64,000 bases of DNA. Source: Pseudomonas gingeri (GTDB lineage: Bacteria > Pseudomonadota > Gammaproteobacteria > Pseudomonadales > Pseudomonadaceae). This document shows, piece by piece, positions 42,587-50,293 of this stretch. Both the position numbers and the translations under genes were made by a program. The first letter of the stretch is position 1. Each line of letters begins with the position of its first letter. The notes under the pieces were generated by a model. That model did not search any database and was not told where the DNA came from. It saw only the letters and a list, made by a program, of their open reading frames with translations. The DNA is taken from assembly GCF_013386115.1 (NCBI RefSeq), contig NZ_JACAOR010000007.1, positions 86,702-150,701 of the forward strand, given 5' to 3'.

Positions 42587-45500
42587 ATGCGCGGCCTCAA
42601 TCTGTCCCAACTGGCGGTCAAGCACCGCGCGGTCACGCTGTTCCTGATTCTCGCCATCCTCGCCGCGGGCATCTTCGCCTTCGGCAAGCTGGGGCGTTCG
42701 GAAGACCCGCTGTTCACCGTCAAGATCATGACCGTGACCGCCGCCTGGCCCGGCGCCACGGCCCAGGAAATGCAGGAACAGGTGGCCGACCGCCTGGAAA
42801 AGCGCCTGCAGGAACTGGACTCCTACGACCGGGTCGAGACCATCGCCCAGCCCGGTTTTGTGTCGATGAAGGTCAGCTTCCTCGACTCCACCCGTCCCGG
42901 GGAAATCCAGGACCTGTTCTACCAGACCCGCAAGAAACTCGGCGACGAAGCCTCGAAACTGCCCAAGGGGGTGATCGGGCCGTTCTTCAACGACGAGTAT
43001 TCCGATGTCTATTTCGCCCTGTATGCCCTCGAAGCCCAGGACCTGCCCCATCGCCAGCAGGTGCAGATGGCCGAGGACCTGCGCCAGGGCCTGCTCAACC
43101 TGCCCGGGGTGAAGAAGGTCAACATCCTCGGCGAACAGGCGCAACGGATCTTCGTCGAGTTTTCCTATGAGCGCCTGGCGACCCTGGGCATCAAGCCGGA
43201 GCAGATCTTCGCCGCCCTCGCCGCGCAGAACAGCGTCACCCCCTCGGGTTTTGTCGAGACCGCCGGCGCCCGCGCCTATATCCGTGTCGACGGGGCCTTC
43301 GACAGCCTGGCGCTGATCGAAAACGTGCCGCTGGTGGCCAATGGCAAGGTGCTGCGGATCGCCGATGTGGCGACCGTGACCCGTGGCTATGAAGACCCGC
43401 CCGGCTATCGTATCCGCCATCAGGGCGACCCGTCGCTGATGCTCGGCGTGATCATGGAAAAACACTGGAACGGCCTGGAACTGGACAAGGCCCTGCAGGC
43501 CGAGGAAGCGCGAATCCAGGCGGACCTGCCGCTGGGCATGCGTTTCGACAAGGTCGCGGACCAGGCGAAGAACATCCGCCTGGCGGTCAACGAGTTCATG
43601 CTGAAGTTCTTTGTCGCCCTCGCCGTGGTGATGGTGATCAGCCTGCTGGCCCTGGGTTTCCGGGTCGGCCTGGTGGTGGCCGCCGCCGTGCCGCTGACCC
43701 TGTCCATCGTCTTCGTGATCATGCTGATGACCGGGCGCGAGTTCGACCGCATCACCCTCGGCGCGCTGATCATTTCCCTCGGCCTGCTGGTGGACGATGC
43801 GATCATCGCCATTGAAATGATGGTGGTGAAACTCGAGGAAGGCTTCGACCGCATCCATGCCGCGACCTTTGCCTGGAGCTCCACCGCGGCGCCCATGCTC
43901 ACCGGCACCCTGGTGACCATCATCGGTTTCCTGCCGGTGGGTTTCGCCCGCTCCAGTGCCGGGGAATACGCCGGGAACATCTTCTGGATCGTCGGCTTCG
44001 CGTTGATCGCCTCCTGGCTGGTGGCGGTGGTCTTCACCCCGTACCTGGGGGTCAAGCTGCTGCCGGACATCAAACCGGTCCCGGGTGGCCACGAGGCGAT
44101 CTATGACGGTCGCTGGTATCGGCGTTTCCGCGCCCTGGTGGAACGCTGCATCGCCAACCGCTGGCTGGTCACCGGGCTGGTGGTGGCGGCCTTTGTCCTC
44201 TGCGGCCTGGGCATGGGCGTGGTGAAGAAGCAGTTCTTCCCCAACTCCGACCGTTCGGAACTGATCCTCGAGGTCTATATGCCGCCGGGCAGCGCCTTCA
44301 AGAGCACCGAGGCGGTAACCGCCCAGGTGGAGAAGGCCTTGCTGGAGGAACCGCAGACCCTGCTGGTGGACAGCTATGTCGGTGGCGGTGCGCCACGCTT
44401 CTTCCTGTCGCTGAACCCGGAACTGCCGGACCCGGCCTTCGCCAAGCTGATCGTGCAGACAGCCGATGCCCATGCTCGCGATGCGCTGAAACTGAAAATG
44501 CGTGAACGGATCGCCGCCGGCGAATTTCCCTCGGCGCGGGTACGGGTCACGCAGTTGCTGTTCGGTCCGCCGGTGCCCTTCCCCGTGGTCTTCCGGGTGT
44601 CCGGGCCGGATGCCGATGTGCTCCGTGGACTGGCCGAGCAGGTGCGCCAGGTGGTCGCGGCCAACAAGCTGACCCGCGACGCCTTCCTCGACTGGGGCGA
44701 GCGCACCAGCGGCTATCGCCTGGTCCTGGATCAGGATCGTCTGCGTCTGCTGGGCTTCACTCCGGACCAGGTGAAATCCCAGCTCAATGCCCTGCTCAGC
44801 GGCAACCCGATCACCGAAGTACGCGAAGGCACGCGGGTGGTGTCGGTGGTAGCGCGCTCCCGCGGCGACCAACGCGAAGACCTCGGCAACCTCGACAACA
44901 TGACCCTGACCAACAACGCCGGGGAGTCGGTGCCGCTGTCCCAGGTCGGGCATTTCCAGCCGGTGATGGAGGATCCGATCCTCAAGCGCCGCGACCGTGC
45001 CACTACCTTTGAAGTGCGTGCCGACATTGTCGACGGCAGCCAGCCGCCGGATGTCGAGCTGGCGGTCTGGGCCGACCTGCAGCCGCTGCTGGCCAAGCTG
45101 CCGGGCGGCTACCGGGTGGTGATCGCCGGGCCCGTGGAAGAAAGCGTCAAGGCCAACGTCGCGCTGGCGGCGCTGTTCCCGATCATGATCCTGCTGACCC
45201 TGCTGGTGATCATGTTCCAGGTGCGTTCGTTCGGCGTGATGTTCATGGTCTTCGCCACCGCGCCCCTGGGCCTGATCGGCGCGGTGCCGACCCTGCTGCT
45301 GTTCAACCAGCCGTTCGGTTTCAATGCGATCCTCGGGCTGATCGGGATCGGCGGGATCCTGATGCGCAACACGCTGATCTTCACCGACCAGATCCGCCAG
45401 AACCAGGAACACGGCATGGCGATCCGCGAGGCGATCATCGAAGCCACGGTGCGTCGAGCGCGACCGGTGGTACTGACCGCGCTGGCGGCGGCACTGGCGT

Positions 45501-45661
45501 TTATCCCGCTGACGCTGTCGGTGTTCTGGTCGTCGCTGGCCTATGTGCTGATCGGCGGCGTCCTGGTGGGCACCTTGCTGACGCTGCTGTTCCTGCCGGC
45601 GTTGTGCAGCCTGGTACTGGACCGCGTCGCCCGCAAGGCCACGCAGCCAGTCCACGCCTGA
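42587..45661 (+). CDS. RND efflux transporter permease
   Basis: This 1024-residue inner-membrane pump has twelve helices and two large periplasmic loops. Helix 4 carries the proton-relay acidic pair in LGLLVDDAIIAIEMM, and the periplasmic part has the pore-domain pattern GQ/EDPLFTVKIMTVTAAWPGATAQEMQEQV. It belongs to the HAE-1-like drug/solvent export class, but outside the AcrB core subgroup (SEDPLF near the N-terminus is typical of the divergent set). It starts one base after the adaptor stop. The substrate is not predictable. Confidence 0.9.
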   Translation: MRGLNLSQLAVKHRAVTLFLILAILAAGIFAFGKLGRSEDPLFTVKIMTVTAAWPGATAQEMQEQVADRLEKRLQELDSYDRVETIAQPGFVSMKVSFLDSTRPGEIQDLFYQTRKKLGDEASKLPKGVIGPFFNDEYSDVYFALYALEAQDLPHRQQVQMAEDLRQGLLNLPGVKKVNILGEQAQRIFVEFSYERLATLGIKPEQIFAALAAQNSVTPSGFVETAGARAYIRVDGAFDSLALIENVPLVANGKVLRIADVATVTRGYEDPPGYRIRHQGDPSLMLGVIMEKHWNGLELDKALQAEEARIQADLPLGMRFDKVADQAKNIRLAVNEFMLKFFVALAVVMVISLLALGFRVGLVVAAAVPLTLSIVFVIMLMTGREFDRITLGALIISLGLLVDDAIIAIEMMVVKLEEGFDRIHAATFAWSSTAAPMLTGTLVTIIGFLPVGFARSSAGEYAGNIFWIVGFALIASWLVAVVFTPYLGVKLLPDIKPVPGGHEAIYDGRWYRRFRALVERCIANRWLVTGLVVAAFVLCGLGMGVVKKQFFPNSDRSELILEVYMPPGSAFKSTEAVTAQVEKALLEEPQTLLVDSYVGGGAPRFFLSLNPELPDPAFAKLIVQTADAHARDALKLKMRERIAAGEFPSARVRVTQLLFGPPVPFPVVFRVSGPDADVLRGLAEQVRQVVAANKLTRDAFLDWGERTSGYRLVLDQDRLRLLGFTPDQVKSQLNALLSGNPITEVREGTRVVSVVARSRGDQREDLGNLDNMTLTNNAGESVPLSQVGHFQPVMEDPILKRRDRATTFEVRADIVDGSQPPDVELAVWADLQPLLAKLPGGYRVVIAGPVEESVKANVALAALFPIMILLTLLVIMFQVRSFGVMFMVFATAPLGLIGAVPTLLLFNQPFGFNAILGLIGIGGILMRNTLIFTDQIRQNQEHGMAIREAIIEATVRRARPVVLTALAAALAFIPLTLSVFWSSLAYVLIGGVLVGTLLTLLFLPALCSLVLDRVARKATQPVHA

Positions 45662-45677
45662 CGCCCCCGCGTGGGTT

Positions 45678-46005
45678 TGTGACGCGGAGCGTCACGGGCT
45701 GCGTTCCCACGCGGAGCGTGGGAACGATCGGGGCGCAGGGCCGCATCGACAGCTATGCAGAACGATCTGCTAACACTCTGCCGTACGAGCGCTCTGCGGC
45801 CCCGCCTAAACTCCAATGATCGTTCCCACGCTCCGCGTGGGAATGCCTCCATCGACGCTCCGCGTCGCCGGGCCACCACCGATTCAAGGATGAATCCATG
45901 GGCAGAAGCCGCTACACGATCACGGAACCGGATCAACCCCACTTCCTCACCCGCACGGTGCTGGAATGGCTCCCCCTGTTCACACGACCCTCCCTCGTCA
46001 CTCTG
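45678..46005. repeat. Direct repeat copy A: REP hairpins and 5' end of the RAYT gene
   Basis: This 328-bp segment is repeated at 46444-46771 with five substitutions and no indels. It contains two REP-type hairpins of the GTTCCCACGC-GGAGC-GTGGGAAC kind, one at the left end and an inverted one near 45819-45842, and the first 36 codons of the RAYT gene. These hairpins are the expected substrates of the encoded transposase. Confidence 0.9.
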
Positions 46006-46431
46006 TTGCTGGACTGCTGGCGTTATCAACAAGCCAATCAGGGACTGCGCCTGTATGGTTACGTTGTGCTGGAAAACCATCTGCATTTCGTCGCTCAGGC
46101 ACCCGAGCTGAACACATGCCTGCGCAGCTTCAAGTCATTCACTGCACGTCAGATCATTGATCACCTTCATGAGAATAACGCTGAACGCGCACTACAACGC
46201 CTGCGCTTCAGCAAGCGCGCCCACAAACACGACCTGGTCTATCAGTTCTGGCAGGAAGGCTCACACGCCGAACTGGTGTGCAGCGAACAGGTCATGCGCG
46301 AAAAGCTCGACTACATCCATCACAACCCAGTGAAACGTGGCTATGTCGATCAGGCGGAGCACTGGCGATACTCCAGCGCTCGCAACTATGCAGGGCTGGA
46401 GGTGCTGATCGAAATTCAGCGATGGTGCTAG
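45898..46431 (+). mobile_element. REP-associated tyrosine transposase (RAYT)
   Basis: This 177-residue Y1 transposase of the IS200/IS605-like TnpA_REP group has the HUH metal motif in VVLENHLHFVAQ and the catalytic Tyr in REKLDYIHHNPVKRGYV. Both are followed by the usual RAYT C-terminus. RAYTs are domesticated single-copy transposases that cut and move the REP sequences around them. The gene is bordered by REP hairpins on its left and by a repeated copy of its own 5' segment on its right. It appears intact. Confidence 0.92.
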
Positions 46432-46443
46432 GTCATGACGTGC

Positions 46444-46771
46444 TGTGACGCGGAGCGTCACGGGCTGCGTTCCCACGCGGAGCGTGGGAACGCTCGGGGC
46501 GCAGGGCCGCATCGACAGCTGTGCAGAACGATCTGCTAACACTCTGCCGTACGAGCGCTCTGCGGCCCCGCCTAAACTCCAATGATCGTTCCCACGCTCC
46601 GCGTGGGAATGCCTCCATCGACGCTCCGCGTCGCCGGGCCACCACCGACTCAAGGATGAATCCATGGGCAGAAGCCGCTACACGATCACAGAACCGGATC
46701 AACCCCACTTCCTCACCCGCACGGTGCTGGAATGGCTCCCCCTGTTCACACGACCCTCCCTTGTCACTCTG
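46444..46771. repeat. Direct repeat copy B (second REP/RAYT 5' segment)
   Basis: The copy has a constant offset of 766 bp from 45678-46005 and about 98.5% identity (five mismatches by eye). It starts 13 bases after the intact RAYT stop and breaks off within RAYT codon 36. The DNA immediately after the break is unrelated and contains the GC palindrome GCGCG-CGTT-CGCGC near 46779-46795. Confidence 0.9.
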
Positions 46772-46837
46772 CCACCCTGCGCGCGTTCGCGCGGCCTGAA
46801 AGGGCGACTTGGGAAGCACACGGTTACAAACACATAA
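46664..46837 (+). pseudogene. Truncated RAYT gene fragment
   Basis: The frame starts with the same ATG context as the intact RAYT and keeps its first 36 codons. It then runs into foreign sequence for 21 codons (beginning PPCARSRG) before a TAA. Both the HUH motif and the catalytic tyrosine are missing, so it cannot be an active transposase. It is the product of a partial tandem duplication. Confidence 0.88.
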
Positions 46838-46850
46838 AATTATCGTTTTA

Positions 46851-46866
46851 CAGTAATTAATTACTG
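46851..46866. promoter_or_regulatory. Perfect 16-bp palindrome upstream of DUF2975/XRE pair
   Basis: CAGTAATTAATTACTG is a perfect palindrome 71 bases before the DUF2975 start. A 7-bp hairpin, AACGCCC/GGGCGTT at 46882-46903, lies between it and the gene. A small HTH regulator is encoded just downstream, so this is a likely autoregulatory operator. Confidence 0.5.
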
Positions 46867-46936
46867 CAATATAGTCATTCAAACGCCCATCCTCTCGGGC
46901 GTTCTCCAGATCGCTCCCCGACAATAAGGACGTGTT

Positions 46937-47488
46937 ATGACCTCCGATCGCCTGGCCCGCCACAGCCGCCTACTGGCCTCCGCCACCTTGCTGCTGATCA
47001 TTGCCATGCTGCTCGTCAATATCGCCTGCTGGTTCTATCCCAGCCTGGTCAGTGACTACGGCGTGGGTTTCAACCTCGGCTCGATGGCCACCGAGTACAA
47101 CGTGAAAGTCGATGACATGCCGTGGTGGCAGGTCGCGGGCTGCATCCTGCTGTCGAGCATTCCGCTATTGATCCTGGCCCGCGGGCTGTTTGCCTTGCGC
47201 AGCCTGTTCCAGGCCTATAGCCAGGGCGATTACTTTTCCCCGGACTCCGCCGAACGGCTGGGCAGGATCGGCAGGAGTGTCGGTTTCTGGGTACTCGCCA
47301 CGTTCCTGCTGGAACCGGCCCTGAGCGTGTGGATGACCTTCCTGTTGCCCGAGGGCGAGCGCATGCTGACCCTCGGCTTCAGTTCGGCACAGGTGGTGGC
47401 CCTGTTTCTCGCGGCCTCGATCATGCTGATCGCCAGAATCCTCTACAACGCCTGCTCGCTGGCCCGTGAAAACCAGCAGTTCGTCTAG
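46937..47488 (+). CDS. DUF2975 membrane protein
   Basis: This 183-residue protein has four hydrophobic helices (about 14-34, 60-82, 105-125, 143-165) and short loops, the DUF2975 pattern. Members are regularly paired with a small YozG/Cro-like HTH gene, as here, and their role is unknown. AAGGA lies before the ATG at 46937. The HTH gene follows after nine bases. Confidence 0.85.
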   Translation: MTSDRLARHSRLLASATLLLIIAMLLVNIACWFYPSLVSDYGVGFNLGSMATEYNVKVDDMPWWQVAGCILLSSIPLLILARGLFALRSLFQAYSQGDYFSPDSAERLGRIGRSVGFWVLATFLLEPALSVWMTFLLPEGERMLTLGFSSAQVVALFLAASIMLIARILYNACSLARENQQFV

Positions 47489-47497
47489 GACAGCACC

Positions 47498-47740
47498 ATG
47501 CCGATCGAAATCAAGCTCGATGTCATGCTCGCCCAGCGCAAGGTCAGGTCCAAGGATCTCGCGGCAGCCATCGGCATCACCGAACAGAATCTCTCGCTGT
47601 TGAAGCAGGGCAAGGTCAAGGGCTTCCGCCTGTCGACCCTGGAAGCGATCTGCAGCTTCCTCGATTGCCAGCCAGGTGACCTGCTCGCCTATCGGGCCAC
47701 CCCGGAAGAAGCCGTGGCCGCCGTCCCACGGGACTCTTGA
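47498..47740 (+). CDS. Small XRE/Cro-CI-type HTH regulator (YozG-like)
   Basis: This 80-residue protein is essentially one helix-turn-helix domain (DVMLAQRKVRSKDLAAAIGITEQNLSLLKQGKVKGFRLSTLEAICSFLDCQPGDLL). Its length and sequence fit the YozG-like regulators found beside DUF2975 genes. AGGA precedes the ATG. It probably represses its own operon through the palindrome at 46851. Confidence 0.9.
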   Translation: MPIEIKLDVMLAQRKVRSKDLAAAIGITEQNLSLLKQGKVKGFRLSTLEAICSFLDCQPGDLLAYRATPEEAVAAVPRDS

Positions 47741-47837
47741 TTTTCGGTAAAGAGTCCTTTTCCCCATCACCTATTTTTCTCAAAGATAGCGATGGGGATA
47801 CTCCTGGTCATTCCCACTGTCATTCCAGGAGTCACCC

Positions 47838-48641
47838 ATGTCTGTTCCCGCCTTCGGCCTCGGCACGTTCCGCCTGCAGGGCCAGGTCGTCATCGATTCG
47901 GTCAGCACCGGCCTCGAACTGGGCTACCGGGTCATCGATACCGCACAGATCTACGAGAACGAAGCCGAAGTCGGCCAGGCCATCGCCGCCAGCGGCGTGG
48001 CCCGTGACGAGCTGTTCATCACCAGCAAGATCTGGGTCGCCAATTTCGCCAGGGACGCGCTGATCCCCAGCCTCAAGGAAAGCCTGCGCAAGCTGGGCAC
48101 CAATTACCTGGACCTGACGCTGATCCACTGGCCCTCGCCCGAGGACCAGGTACCGGTCGAGGAATTCATGGGCGCGCTGCTGGAAGCCAAGCAACTGGGC
48201 CTGACCCGCCAGATCGGCATTTCCAACTTCACCATCGACCTGATGAAACAGGCCATCGCCGCCGTCGGTGCCGACAACATCGCCACCAACCAGATCGAAC
48301 TGCACCCCTACCTGCAAAACCGCAAGGTGGTGGAGTTCGCCCAGAGCCAGGGCATCCAGATCACCTCCTACATGACCCTGGCCTATGGCGAGGTACTGAA
48401 GGACCCGGTGATCCAGCAGATCGCCGCGCAACATCAGGCCACTGCGGCCCAGGTCACCCTGGCCTGGGCGATGCAGATGGGTTATGCGGTGATTCCGTCC
48501 TCGACCAGACGGGACAACCTCGCCAGCAACCTCAAGGCCCGCGAACTGCGCCTGAGCGACGCCGAGATGACCTTGATCGCCGGCCTGGAGCGCGGCCAGC
48601 GCCTGACCAGCCCCAAGGGCATCGCGCCAGACTGGGACTGA
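47838..48641 (+). CDS. dkgB: Aldo/keto reductase DkgB (2,5-diketo-D-gluconate / methylglyoxal reductase)
   Basis: This 267-residue TIM-barrel NADPH-dependent reductase aligns by memory along its whole length with E. coli DkgB. Shared segments include [11 protein letters not shown], the catalytic tetrad Asp/Tyr in [13 protein letters not shown], Lys in FITSKIWV, His in [13 protein letters not shown], and [14 protein letters not shown]. The family reduces 2,5-diketogluconate and small aldehydes such as methylglyoxal. AGGAG lies before the ATG at 47838. It appears to stand alone. Confidence 0.9.
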   Translation: MSVPAFGLGTFRLQGQVVIDSVSTGLELGYRVIDTAQIYENEAEVGQAIAASGVARDELFITSKIWVANFARDALIPSLKESLRKLGTNYLDLTLIHWPSPEDQVPVEEFMGALLEAKQLGLTRQIGISNFTIDLMKQAIAAVGADNIATNQIELHPYLQNRKVVEFAQSQGIQITSYMTLAYGEVLKDPVIQQIAAQHQATAAQVTLAWAMQMGYAVIPSSTRRDNLASNLKARELRLSDAEMTLIAGLERGQRLTSPKGIAPDWD

Positions 48642-48654
48642 TCGCCCCGCCCCC

Positions 48655-49281
48655 TCAGATCAGGTGGTTGCGCTTGGCGAACTCCGCCAGCGCGACCACC
48701 GACTTGAGGTTCAGCTTGTCGATCAGACGGGTCTTGTAGGTGCTGACGGTCTTGTCGCTCAGCAGCATCAACTCGCTGATCTCCTTGTTCTTCATGCCAC
48801 GGGCGATATACCGCAGGATGCTCAGTTCCCGGTTGCTCAGGTTCTCGATCTGCCGTGACTCGGATTCATTGACGCTGGCGGCCGTGCGCCCACGGTCCTC
48901 CAGACGCGGGAAGAAGCTCTTGTTGAGCATCACCGCCCGCACCGCCAATTGCAGCTCGTCGAGCTCGGCGGTCTTCGACACATAGCCCAGGGCGCCGGCG
49001 CGCATGCAGCGTTCCGAATAGAACTCCGGCGATTGTTCGGTCAACACCACGATCTTGCTCGACAACCCCAGCGTGGTGATCCGGGTGATCACCTCGAGGC
49101 CGTCGAGCCGGGGAATGTTCAGGTCCATCACGATCAACTGCGGTTCGAGTTCCCGGGCCCGCTGCACCGCATCGACGCCGTTATCGGCCTCGGCCAGCAC
49201 TTCAAAACCGAGCTTCTCCAGCAATATCTTGATCGCCAGGCGAACGAACGGGTGATCATCCACAATCAGTGCGTTACGCAT
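48655..49281 (-). CDS. NarL/FixJ-type response regulator
   Basis: This 208-residue protein has a receiver domain (VDDHPFV acidic pair, phospho-acceptor Asp in LIVMDLNIPRLDG, Lys in GYVSKTAELDEL) and a LuxR-type helix-turn-helix (LSNRELSILRYIARGMKNKEISELMLLSDKTVSTYKTRL). No histidine kinase gene is adjacent. I chose the ATG at 49281, where the receiver domain begins (MRNALIVDDHP); the open frame continues upstream to 49710 without family similarity. The 268 bp between it and the MgtC-like gene have no other gene. Confidence 0.88.
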   Translation of the reverse strand: MRNALIVDDHPFVRLAIKILLEKLGFEVLAEADNGVDAVQRARELEPQLIVMDLNIPRLDGLEVITRITTLGLSSKIVVLTEQSPEFYSERCMRAGALGYVSKTAELDELQLAVRAVMLNKSFFPRLEDRGRTAASVNESESRQIENLSNRELSILRYIARGMKNKEISELMLLSDKTVSTYKTRLIDKLNLKSVVALAEFAKRNHLI

Positions 49282-49549
49282 CCGCAAATCCTTGAGAAGT
49301 ACGCCGGCCACTGCTTGAGACGGGAACGTGCTTGCATCGATCAGTAAGGGAAGACAATCCAACCCCATAGAGTGTAGGAAACTTCCTGGAACTTGCCTTG
49401 GCGCACGGGCTCGATACCTCAGCCGTCGGCCGGATGGGGCACGCACTTTAGCGGGCGGTCCCGGCGAGATATGTAGGAATAATCCCAAGACTGTCCCGCC
49501 GGAACGGAAGATCGCGGCCGCCCGGCAGGAAGCCGGCAGGCCACGCGGG

Positions 49550-50266
49550 TCAGTCGGTGGTGCTCGGGCTCCAGAACGCCTGCTGGACCAGGCTCGATGT
49601 CGACAGGCGCGCCACCAGCGCATCCAGCTCGTCGCCGTCCACCGAGGTGATCGCCAGGGTCGCCTCGATTTCCACATCCTCGTCGCCGAACGGCCGCACC
49701 TCGACGTCACTGGCCGGGAAGTTGCTGCGTTCCAGCTCCTTTTCCAGCAACGACATCACGGTCTTCTGCTGGTCGCGACCGGCGATCAGATAGAGGATAT
49801 AGGTGACCTCCGCCGACACCACATCCAGCGGCTGGCGGTTGATGTAGTTGACGATCGGCCGCAGCAGGGTGTTCGCCGCCAGCACGAACAGGGTCCCCAG
49901 GAGCGCCTCGAGGATCAGGTCGGCACCGGCGCAGGCACCGACCGCCGCCGAGGCCCAGAGCGTCGCCGCGGTGTTCAGGCCGCGGACATTGCCCTCTTCG
50001 CGCATGATCACCCCGGCGCCGAGGAAACCGATGCCGGAGACCACGTAGGCCACCACCCGTACCGCGCCCTCGGCGCCGCCGAGGCGGTTGGCCATGTCGA
50101 CAAAGATCGCCGCGCCCACCGCCACCAGCACATTGGTGCGCAAACCGGCGGTGCGCTGGCGGTACTGGCGCTCGAAACCGATCAGGCCGCCAAGGATAAA
50201 CGCGGCGCTGAGGCTGACCAGGGTGTCGACCAGCGAGTCGAGGTTGATGTTGTCGAGGGCCTGCAT
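49550..50266 (-). CDS. MgtC/SapB-family membrane protein
   Basis: This 238-residue protein has four or five N-terminal helices with the MgtC signature [39 protein letters not shown] and [34 protein letters not shown] soluble ACT-like C-terminal domain follows (about 160-230). MgtC proteins restrain F1Fo ATPase activity and aid growth at low Mg2+. It lies 27 bases downstream of mgtA in the same direction, with AAGGAG before the ATG, so the two form an mgtA-mgtC operon. Confidence 0.9.
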   Translation of the reverse strand: MQALDNINLDSLVDTLVSLSAAFILGGLIGFERQYRQRTAGLRTNVLVAVGAAIFVDMANRLGGAEGAVRVVAYVVSGIGFLGAGVIMREEGNVRGLNTAATLWASAAVGACAGADLILEALLGTLFVLAANTLLRPIVNYINRQPLDVVSAEVTYILYLIAGRDQQKTVMSLLEKELERSNFPASDVEVRPFGDEDVEIEATLAITSVDGDELDALVARLSTSSLVQQAFWSPSTTD

Positions 50267-50293
50267 TCACTCACTCCTTGATCATGCTCCTGA

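Noticed and set aside
42563..45655. A 1030-codon minus-strand frame opposite the RND pump gene
   Set aside because: It mirrors the RND gene exactly and its His/Gln/Asp/Gly-rich translation has no recognisable fold. The plus-strand product is an unmistakable RND transporter.
45678..46771. CRISPR-like repeats
   Set aside because: The repeats are REP hairpins and a single long direct duplication, not short regularly spaced units, and no cas genes are present.
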